7,849 nucleotides of DNA from Maricaulis sp965657935. Lineage in GTDB: Bacteria > Pseudomonadota > Alphaproteobacteria > Caulobacterales > Maricaulaceae. The translations under genes were made by a program, and so were the position numbers. Location: NCBI GenBank assembly GCA_965657935.1, contig CBFHQE010000123.1, forward strand, positions 1 to 7,849, given 5' to 3'. Of the stretch, positions 1 through 4,980 are shown one piece after another (position 1 is the first letter of the stretch; each line of letters starts with the position of its first letter). The notes below the pieces were generated by a model. That model did not search any database. It worked only from the letters and a program-made list of their open reading frames with translations, and had not been told where the DNA came from.

Positions 1-386
1 TCGGATACGAAGTCCAGGCTCCAGCGCTGGTTGGGGCCGCTCGGCAGCACCATCGGACGCCGCGTCCCCGTGGCCCGTTTGCGGCCCCGTCGCCGTCGCA
101 CCGCCAGGCCTTCCTCGCGGTAGATACGATAAAGCTTCTTGTGGTTCGCATTCAGCCCCTCCCGGGCCAGAAGGATGCCCAGGCGGCGATAGCCGAAGCG
201 CCGCCGCTCCCCGGCCAGAGCACGCAGACGTGCGCGCAGGCGCTCATCGCCCGCATCGCGCTTGCGATACTGGAAGGTCGACCGGTCCAGCCGGGCCAAC
301 CGACATGCCCGACGTTCGCTCAGCCCGTGCGCCTCCATCAGGTGACGCGCGGCCCGCCGCTTCACATCGGGCGTCAGAAGTTTTTT
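1..386 (-). CDS. IS3-family transposase OrfB, N-terminal part (DDE integrase), partial
   Basis: In the -1 frame relative to OrfA, an open frame runs from the slippery site to the window edge with no stop. It reads LKKLLTPDVKRRAARHLMEA, then an HTH_21-like segment (RRFGYRRLGILLAREGLNAN HKKLYRIYREEGL in sequence), then PNQRWSLDFVS at the edge. WSLDF is the start of the retroviral-integrase-type catalytic core, and its Asp (codon at 12-14) is the likely first residue of the DDE triad. The other two catalytic residues lie outside the window. It is expected to be made as an OrfAB fusion by -1 frameshifting and to catalyse excision and integration of the IS. It has no obvious independent start codon here. 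Confidence 0.88.
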
Positions 387-640
387 GAGGCGAGATCCTT
401 CAGCGCCGCATTGTCCAGAAGCTGCTCGGCCAGAAGCTTCTTCAGCTTGGCATTCTCGGCTTCCAGCGTACGAAGCCGCTGGGCGTCCGACACCGTCATG
501 CCGCCAAACTTGGCCTTGTACTTGTAAAAGGTCGCATCCGAGATGCCGTACTTGCGGCATAGCTCCTTGGTCGTGACACCCGCTTCGTGCTCGCGGAGCA
601 TCCCGATAATCTGTTCTTCCGAATAACGGCTTTTGCGCAT
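374..640 (-). CDS. IS3-family transposase OrfA (helix-turn-helix protein)
   Basis: This 88-residue protein is the DNA-binding subunit of an IS3-type transposase and recognises the element's ends. Residues about 8-45 (SEEQIIGMLREHEAG, then LCRKYGISDATFYKYKAKFG) form the helix-turn-helix. Residues about 56-82 (LRTLEAENAKLKKLLAEQL) form a leucine-zipper coiled coil for oligomerisation. The start ATG at 640 is preceded by AGAGGA at suitable spacing. The stop TGA at 374-376 lies just after an A AAA AAC slippery heptamer, so some ribosomes should continue in the -1 frame into OrfB. Length is usual for the family. Alone, OrfA often acts as a repressor or inhibitor in IS3 elements; that is family knowledge, not seen here. 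Confidence 0.92.
   Translation of the reverse strand: MRKSRYSEEQIIGMLREHEAGVTTKELCRKYGISDATFYKYKAKFGGMTVSDAQRLRTLEAENAKLKKLLAEQLLDNAALKDLASKNF
380..386 (-). other. -1 programmed ribosomal frameshift site A AAA AAC
   Basis: On the minus strand orfA reads GCC TCA AAA AAC TTC TGA. The heptamer A_AAA_AAC is a canonical slippery sequence; slipping back one base gives CTC AAA AAA CTT CTG, which opens directly into the OrfB frame and bypasses the OrfA stop two codons later. This is the standard mechanism for OrfAB transframe transposase in IS3 elements. I did not identify a stimulatory pseudoknot downstream. Confidence 0.85.
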
Positions 641-710
641 CGTCCATCCTCTTCTCGATGGACTCTACCATCCCCTGGCCGGAAATCTGGGGGCTGGGTC
701 AATCTTATGA

Positions 711-830
711 TCACAACACAAAATAAAGCATGGTTGCCACACCAAAGAAGAATGCAGAAAAAGTGACAAAGTACCAGAAAGCTACTTTCTTGCGGTTGCC
801 GGGGCGCACCAGTTCAGATCTGAAATTCAT
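711..830 (-). CDS. 39-aa basic single-membrane-span protein, possible microcin immunity protein
   Basis: A short open frame on the minus strand starts at ATG 830 and ends with TGA at 711-713, giving 39 residues. GGAGG lies seven bases before the ATG, as good a ribosome site as any in the window. The N-terminus (MNFRSELVRPGNRKK) is basic; residues 16-39 (VAFWYFVTFSAFFFG onward) are strongly hydrophobic and aromatic, predicting one membrane helix with the N-terminus in the cytoplasm by the positive-inside rule. It begins 61 bases after the stop of the double-glycine peptide gene on the same strand, so the two are probably co-transcribed. Class II microcins and related bacteriocins are normally paired with small membrane immunity proteins, so that role is inferred from position and topology only. 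The frame stops just before an IS3 end at 701, and the stop lies in non-IS sequence, so it appears intact. Confidence 0.7.
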   Translation of the reverse strand: MNFRSELVRPGNRKKVAFWYFVTFSAFFFGVATMLYFVL

Positions 831-854
831 TTATCTTCCTCCAAAGGACTGCAA

Positions 855-885
855 GGGGCGCGCATGCACGGAGCCAACGCGCCCC
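855..885 (-). promoter_or_regulatory. GC-rich hairpin between peptide gene and small membrane-protein gene
   Basis: GGGGCGCG at one side and CGCGCCCC at the other form a perfect 8-bp stem with a 15-base loop, starting six bases after the peptide stop codon on the minus strand. On that strand it is followed by TTGCAG rather than a run of T, so it is not a convincing intrinsic terminator. It could instead be a partial terminator, attenuator or mRNA-stability element that makes more peptide than immunity protein. That role is inference. Confidence 0.5.
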
Positions 886-891
886 AAAAGA

Positions 892-1137
892 TCAGTCGTC
901 GCAGATATGTTCGTCTGCCAGGTAGGCTGTACCACCGCCAACAACCAGACCGACGCCGAAACCAATTGCTGCCCCAACTGGACCGCCGATCATGAACCCG
1001 ATACCAGCGGAAGTTCCTGCAATACCTATACCGCCCGTAACAGCTGCGGCCTCGCAAGCATCTCCGCCAGATACTGCTTCTACTTCATCCAGCGTCAGTT
1101 CACGCACGTCGTCAAGATCAGTCGTCATTCCGGACAT
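892..1137 (-). CDS. Double-glycine leader peptide, class II microcin/bacteriocin-like precursor
   Basis: This 81-residue precursor has an N-terminal leader ending RELTLDEVEAVSGG (residues 12-25), closely matching the R-x-LTL-x-E-x-x-x-VSGG leader of class II microcins such as microcin V. In those systems a C39-peptidase ABC exporter cleaves after GG while exporting the peptide. The predicted 56-residue mature part is very rich in Gly, Ala, Ile and Val with many GxxxG or glycine-zipper spacings (for example GGIGIAGTSAGIG and GFGVGLVVGGG), suiting membrane insertion. It has two cysteines, C28 and C79, near its two ends, no Lys or Arg, and an acidic tail (ADEHICDD). The start at ATG 1137 is supported by GGGAGG six bases upstream; an ATG three codons later is less well placed. 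No exporter is in the window. A less likely alternative is a non-bacteriocin glycine-zipper protein or signalling peptide using the same export route. Confidence 0.82.
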   Translation of the reverse strand: MSGMTTDLDDVRELTLDEVEAVSGGDACEAAAVTGGIGIAGTSAGIGFMIGGPVGAAIGFGVGLVVGGGTAYLADEHICDD

Positions 1138-1293
1138 ATTTGTCCTCCCTTTGAGTTCACAGGTGTGCAGCCACGTTCAAATGCAAATGCGTGGTCGCGG
1201 ACCTTTAGATTGCCGCGCTGGTGCTAAGCCTTGGCCTGCCCCATCGAAGTGGCCCAGACTTAAAGTTAGGGCCCGGCGGGTTATGTGCGGCGG
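1138..1293. other. Spacer between microcin-like gene and truncated NmrA-like gene
   Basis: This stretch is the 5' region of the microcin-like gene on the minus strand. Apart from its Shine-Dalgarno (GGGAGG near 1144-1149) I see no convincing -35/-10 pair. A small inverted repeat (CGCGG...CCGCG near 1198-1219) is present but weak. No ORF in it looks like a gene. Confidence 0.4.
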
Positions 1294-1572
1294 TCATACC
1301 GGCACGCCCTCAACGTAGGGCGACAGACAAAACGCTTCGATCGCATCGGTGGCACCGGGGATGGCGAGGTCCGGAGCATAGGTGACATAGGCCGCGGTGA
1401 TCCCTTCCAGGCAGGCGTCCCAGCTTTTTTCATTGTCCCAATCAAAGGTCGGCACGTTCGACCGAGAACCCACGCGAACCGCGTGGCCTTTGGCTTTGAG
1501 ACCTTCAACAACACGGCGACCGGTCTTGCCGGTGCCGCCAAGGACGAGCGTGGTATTGCTTGTGGTGGTCAT
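1294..1572 (-). pseudogene. Truncated NmrA-like NAD(P)-binding (SDR-type) protein, N-terminal third
   Basis: From ATG 1572 (AGGAG seven bases upstream) the frame gives 92 residues. Residues 1-81 match the start of NmrA-like atypical short-chain dehydrogenases: TTLVLGGTGKTGRRVVEGL is the Rossmann glycine motif (GGTGKTG), GHAVRVGSR the second beta strand with an Arg typical of NADP binding, and PGATDAIEAF the region before the third helix. Full-length relatives are about 270-300 residues. After IEAF near 1335 the sequence becomes an unrelated tail (CLSPYVEGVPV) and stops, so the remaining two thirds are lost. No IS end is visible at the junction. A longer upstream start at 1605 exists but lacks a good ribosome site. 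The product is probably non-functional. Confidence 0.75.
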
Positions 1573-1661
1573 GGACTTGCTCCTGTGTGCGGGTTGCAAG
1601 CTCATGTTTAGGGATTAGCCGCGCAGCCCTCTTGCCAACGCGCGACAGAGTTTTGACCGAA

Positions 1662-1680
1662 CGCGCCAGTTTGTGGCGCG
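1662..1680. promoter_or_regulatory. Perfect 7-bp inverted repeat upstream of the NmrA-like gene
   Basis: CGCGCCA and TGGCGCG are separated by five bases (GTTTG). The site lies about 90 bases upstream of the NmrA-like start. It might be a regulator operator or the remains of a terminator of a lost gene; neither is established. There is no T-run on either side. Confidence 0.3.
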
Positions 1681-1728
1681 AGGATCATGGTTGTCGGGAC
1701 GGAGACTGAAAACCCAAGTCTGAGTGGC

Positions 1729-1995
1729 GGCGATGTCATGTGTGGACGGCCCCTGTTCTGCAAGGGCAGATGTAAGTGATGATGATCAAACGGGGCCGCA
1801 GCCGGGAAAACCCGAGGTGGTGTCAGGGCATAAAAGCTCGATTGTCTGAAAGGGACCCGGCCAAGCGGACTTCATCAGGGCCAGCGGTCACAAGCACCGC
1901 GCCAACAGGCCGGACGCATGACCGCAACCCGCAATGATCAGAAATCACTCAAATCAAACCTTGCAGAACAGGGGCCGTCCATACATGACACTGCC
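1729..1995 (+). mobile_element. MITE-like element, copy 1 (complete, 267 bp)
   Basis: The element has terminal inverted repeats: 1734-1765 and 1959-1990 match at 31 of 32 bases (core GTGGACGGCCCCTGTTCTGC), with looser similarity continuing inward to about 65 bases (both arms carry AGTGAT...TGATCA). The extreme ends read GGCGATGTCA and, from the other side, GGCAGTGTCA, i.e. GGNNNTGTCA. It has no coding capacity. Two further copies occur at 3853-4064 (opposite orientation) and 5734-5881, which proves it is a repeated mobile unit. Inside is a small CGGGAAAACCCG hairpin, conserved in copy 2. No 8-bp target duplication is evident at the flanks. Confidence 0.85.
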
Positions 1996-2091
1996 AAACT
2001 GCTAATATTTTAGAATGTCTCTTAAAGATCTTTATTAATCATTGTTAAGGCTTGCGAGGACAGGCTGGCACTTTTAGTCGGAGGGCTGATC

Positions 2092-3840
2092 ATGAACAAA
2101 CGCAACGCTAAATCCCTAATCGAGCTCGCAAAAATAGACGCGTTGGACAAATCCCAGGCGGTGATAGAGTTTCAGCCAAATGGGTGTATTATTACTGCTA
2201 ATCAGAACTTCCTCGAAGTCATGGGCTACGAACTCGATGATCTTGTTGGCCAGCATCACAAGATTTTTATGCCACACGAAGAAGCGCAATCTCAAGAGTA
2301 CAAAAATTTCTGGGCTGGTTTGGCAGCTGGCAACTTTCAGTCAGGTGAATATCGTCGTCTAACAAAGACAGGTGAAGACGTCTGGATACAAGCGACTTAT
2401 AATCCCATCCTCGACGAAGAAGGTGTTGTTGCCCGCGTGGTAAAGTTCGCGTCGGATCGGACCGACGAGAAGCGAAAGGCTGCAAATGCTCAAAGCCAGC
2501 TCGATGCTATCAATGCCAGCCAAGCGGTAATCGAGTTTGATCTTGATGGCATCATCCAAACCGCGAATGAAAATTTCCTACAAACGGTTGGTTACAGCCT
2601 CGAGGAGATCAAAGGCAGACACCATCGGATTTTTGTGGAAGACGAGCTTTCTGAAAGTCCTGAATATGCTGCTTTCTGGGCGGCTCTTGGTCGCGGCGAG
2701 ACACAATCAGGCGAGTACAAACGCGTCGGTAAGTCTGGCGACGCGATCTATCTGCAAGCTTACTACAGTCCGATCTTTGGACCCGCTGGCGATGTCGTTA
2801 AGGTCGTTAAGTTCGCGACAAACATTACAGAGCAGGTTGAGCTCAAAAATAAAGCAGAAACCCTCTCTTTGGTCGCTGATGAAACCGACAATTCTGTTAT
2901 AATTACTGATGCCAATGGTTTGATCGAGTATACCAACCCGGGTTTCGAGCGCATGACTGGCTACGATTTCGACTCTGTGAAGGGACAAAAGCCGGGACAC
3001 TTTCTTCAAGGGCCTAATACGGACCCAGCGACAGTTGCACGGCTTCGTGAGCATATTGGATCTGGGGTCGCCTGTTATGAGGAAATCCTGAATTATCATA
3101 GAGATGGAACGCCTTACTGGATCTCATTGACAATCAACCCCATCCGCGATCAAAGCGGCAAGATCCAGCGTTACGTATCCGTCCAGGCCGATATCACATC
3201 GACCAAGCTAGCAAGCATGGAGTATCAAGTAAAAGTCAATACAATTAGTGCGGCTACTCTGATCGCGGAATGGCCTGCTGACGGGGGGCAGATGGTGGTT
3301 AATGAATGCATGCGACATCGCCTCGGGGCATATGCCGAGACCAACATTATCATCTCAGATATCCTCGATACTGCCGAACTCGACGCGTTGGCTCATGGTG
3401 ATAGCGTGGAGAAGGGTCTCACTTGGCCGAAAAGCGAGGGCGACGACCTCGAAATTGATGCAAGCTTCGCGGTTATTCGTGATGTGTCTGGGAAAGTATC
3501 TCGATACCTAATGTTCGGTATCGATGCAACGGTGCGAAAGCGTGCCGTCCGCGACACCCAGGCAACGATGCGTGAGGTTTTGTCATCCTCGGCTGAAATC
3601 AGTTCCACGGTTTCGATGATCGATTCCATTGCGTCCCAGACAAATCTTCTAGCGCTCAATGCCACGATCGAGGCCGCCCGAGCTGGTGAAGCTGGCCGCG
3701 GTTTCGCGGTCGTAGCCGCAGAGGTCAAGGAACTAGCCACCCGGTCCAGCCATAGCGCCCAATCAATTACGCAAACCGTGGCCAAAAATGACTCAATGAT
3801 CGCCTCCTTGAATGAGAATCTCGAACGGCTGTCGAACTAG
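2092..3840 (+). CDS. Soluble PAS-domain chemoreceptor (four PAS domains plus a short MCP signalling hairpin)
   Basis: The 582-residue protein has no membrane segment or signal peptide, so it should be a cytoplasmic chemotaxis transducer controlling CheA through CheW. Domains: PAS1 about 16-126 and PAS2 about 138-248, which are close tandem duplicates (SQAVIEF at 21 and 143; GQHHKIF and GRHHRIF); PAS3 about 258-370, a LOV/FAD-like PAS with GQKPGHFLQG where the photoactive LOV Cys is replaced by Gly; PAS4 about 383-480, degenerate. Residues 509-552 carry the MCP tip (IASQTNLLALNATIEAARAG then EAGRGFAVVAAEVKEL), with the hairpin turn near E533. The arms are only about 50 residues each, far shorter than classical receptors, so the usual methylation helices are missing. 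ATG 2092 has GGAGG seven bases upstream. The gene is bracketed by inverted MITE copies. Probable input is redox, oxygen or energy state, inferred from the PAS type. Confidence 0.88.
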   Translation: MNKRNAKSLIELAKIDALDKSQAVIEFQPNGCIITANQNFLEVMGYELDDLVGQHHKIFMPHEEAQSQEYKNFWAGLAAGNFQSGEYRRLTKTGEDVWIQATYNPILDEEGVVARVVKFASDRTDEKRKAANAQSQLDAINASQAVIEFDLDGIIQTANENFLQTVGYSLEEIKGRHHRIFVEDELSESPEYAAFWAALGRGETQSGEYKRVGKSGDAIYLQAYYSPIFGPAGDVVKVVKFATNITEQVELKNKAETLSLVADETDNSVIITDANGLIEYTNPGFERMTGYDFDSVKGQKPGHFLQGPNTDPATVARLREHIGSGVACYEEILNYHRDGTPYWISLTINPIRDQSGKIQRYVSVQADITSTKLASMEYQVKVNTISAATLIAEWPADGGQMVVNECMRHRLGAYAETNIIISDILDTAELDALAHGDSVEKGLTWPKSEGDDLEIDASFAVIRDVSGKVSRYLMFGIDATVRKRAVRDTQATMREVLSSSAEISSTVSMIDSIASQTNLLALNATIEAARAGEAGRGFAVVAAEVKELATRSSHSAQSITQTVAKNDSMIASLNENLERLSN

Positions 3841-3852
3841 AGCATTTTCAAC

Positions 3853-4064
3853 GGTGGTGTCACGTGTGGACGGCTCCTGTTCTGCAAGGTTTGATTTGAG
3901 TGATTTCTGATCATTGCGGGTTGCGGTCATGTTGACCGCTGGCCCTGATGAAGTCCGCTTGCCGGGTCCCTATCAGACTATCGAGCTGTAACGCCCTGAC
4001 ACCACCTCGGGTTTTCCCGGCTGCGGCCCCGTTCGATCATCATCACTTTCATCTGCCCTCGCAG
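3853..4064 (-). mobile_element. MITE-like element, copy 2 (inverted, distal end lost)
   Basis: This 212-bp stretch aligns along its length with the reverse complement of the copy at 1729-1995. It begins GGTGGTGTCACGTGTGGACG 12 bases after the chemoreceptor stop codon. Compared with copy 1 it lacks about 26 bases internally (after CGGTCATG, near 3930) and its distal terminal repeat, similarity ending at GCAG 4064. About 30 unassigned bases separate it from the next IS6 element. The internal TTTTCCCGGCTGCGGCCCCG block is identical to copy 1. Confidence 0.85.
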
Positions 4065-4094
4065 CTCGTAGGCGCCAGCAGGATGCTGACGCGG

Positions 4095-4904
4095 AGTGCT
4101 GTCAGACGAAAACGGATCGGTCTCGAAAGACCAGGGTTGAGCCTAGGTCAGACTGCGAGTTGGCGCCATTCGGCCAGGGCGGCGGATCGGTTTTCATTGA
4201 AATCTTCGCGGCGATAAAAGTGGCGTTCGAGGTTAAAGTGATTGTAGACGGAAGATTGGACGGCGGCGAACTTCTGCAGACTTCGCATCGACCTGAACCG
4301 CACCATGATCTTCTCTCTTCGCCGGAACGGGAGATGTGAGTTTTCGGCCCGATTATTGAGCCACCTCCCGGTCTCTTGGCGGTTCGAATTCCCGATCTCT
4401 TTCATTGCCGCTCGATATGACTTCAAACGATCCGTGACCACGATCCTTGGATTGCCATACCGCTTCATCGCCTTGCGCAAAAACCTCAGCGCTGCCTTGC
4501 GATCCCGGGTTTTGGTTACATATGCCTCAAGCACCTCGCCCTCGTGATCGACGGCGCGCCAGAGGTAGTGGGTGCGGCCGTTGATCTTCACGAACACCTC
4601 GTCGAGGTGCCACTGCCATTGCGGCCAGGCCCGCATCCGTTGAGCCCGCCTTCTGCGGATCTCGGACGCGAACATGGGACCAAACCGATTCCACCAAAAC
4701 CGCACAGTTTCATGGGTGATGTCGATGCCGCGTTCGTGGAGTAGATCTTCGACGTTCCGTAGCGAGAGAGGGAAACGGATGTACATCATCACCGCGAGGC
4801 GGATGATCTCGGGCGACGTCTTGAAATATTTGAATGGGTTACGCATCCGCGGAGGCTACGAAACCGCTACCTTACTCTCAAGCCCAAGTTCCTCTGACAC
4901 TGCC
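4095..4904 (-). mobile_element. IS6-family-like insertion sequence, copy A (intact, about 810 bp)
   Basis: One transposase gene fills the element. Its ends read inward as AGTGCTGTCAGACGAA (left) and GGCAGTGTCAGAGGAA (right), sharing TGTCAGANGAA with the copy at 6496-7302, whose ends are GGGGCTGTCAGACGAA and GGTGGTGTCAGAGGAA. IS6 elements typically begin GGC..TGT, and this fits. The right end abuts the sixth codon of another IS6-type transposase gene (4905-4980). No 8-bp duplication is seen at the flanks, as expected after cointegrate resolution or adjacent deletion. Confidence 0.88.
4148..4846 (-). CDS. IS6-family transposase (copy A)
   Basis: The 232-residue DDE transposase catalyses replicative transposition of copy A. 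The N-terminal region (residues 1-55, MRNPFKYFKTSPEIIRLAVM and onward) carries the helix-turn-helix segment HERGIDITHETVRFWWNRFG. Likely catalytic residues are D82 (HLDEVFVKING), D139 (VVTDRLKSY) and E168 (LNNRAENSH). It is full length for the family and has no internal stop. It is very similar to the transposase at 6549-7244 except in residues about 61-80, between the DNA-binding and catalytic parts. There is no clear Shine-Dalgarno before ATG 4846, common for IS transposases. Confidence 0.93.
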   Translation of the reverse strand: MRNPFKYFKTSPEIIRLAVMMYIRFPLSLRNVEDLLHERGIDITHETVRFWWNRFGPMFASEIRRRRAQRMRAWPQWQWHLDEVFVKINGRTHYLWRAVDHEGEVLEAYVTKTRDRKAALRFLRKAMKRYGNPRIVVTDRLKSYRAAMKEIGNSNRQETGRWLNNRAENSHLPFRRREKIMVRFRSMRSLQKFAAVQSSVYNHFNLERHFYRREDFNENRSAALAEWRQLAV

Positions 4905-4980
4905 TCGGAACGGATTGCGCATCACAAAGCGCTACAAAATCAGGCGAACTCGCTCAAACCGTTTTTCTTCTGACAGAGCC
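4905..4980 (-). mobile_element. Remnant of an older IS6-type element (5' tip plus first six transposase codons)
   Basis: Read on the minus strand from 4980, the segment starts GGCTCTGTCAGAAGAAAAAC, a textbook IS6-like tip. It then runs to ATG 4922 followed by codons for MRNPFR, the start of a transposase like the ones nearby, and is cut at 4905 by the tip of copy A. So copy A sits inside, or recombined with, a distinct and now nearly deleted IS6 element. This same remnant interrupts the 3' end of the gene at 4954-5625. Confidence 0.75.

Larger units (their letters stand above)
1..701 (-). mobile_element. IS3-family insertion sequence (IS407-like), left part, cut by window edge
   Basis: The stretch encodes OrfA and the start of OrfB of an IS3-family transposase on the minus strand. 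Its terminus upstream of orfA is at about 701: read on the minus strand it starts TGACCCAGCCCCCAGATTTC, fitting the TG...CA ends of IS3 elements. The other end lies before base 1, so neither the total length nor a target duplication can be seen. The OrfA sequence resembles the IS407 group as I remember it. The element ends only nine bases past the stop codon of the small membrane-protein gene at 711-830, so it may have separated that gene from further downstream genes. Confidence 0.9.

Noticed and set aside
1198..1222. Candidate small RNA or tRNA-like hairpin upstream of the microcin-like gene
   Set aside because: Only a five-base stem with a 12-base loop; no cloverleaf or conserved tRNA bases.
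730..1227. 165-aa plus-strand open frame
   Set aside because: It is antisense to the microcin-like gene and the small membrane-protein gene, has no recognisable domain, and no good ribosome site; the minus-strand genes explain the region better.
2028..2050. Possible CtrA box upstream of the chemoreceptor (TTAA-N6-TTAA)
   Set aside because: The usual spacing is seven bases; here it is six, and AT-rich sequence gives such matches by chance.
2067..2082. Possible sigma-54 promoter (TGGCAC followed by TTTTAGTC)
   Set aside because: The -12 GC element at correct spacing is absent, and the site nearly overlaps the Shine-Dalgarno.
3393..3785. 130-aa minus-strand open frame inside the chemoreceptor gene
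   Set aside because: A shadow frame antisense to the conserved MCP tip coding sequence; no independent evidence.
3948..4217. 89-aa plus-strand open frame
   Set aside because: It spans MITE copy 2 and the tip of IS6 copy A, two unrelated mobile pieces, so it cannot be an ancestral gene.
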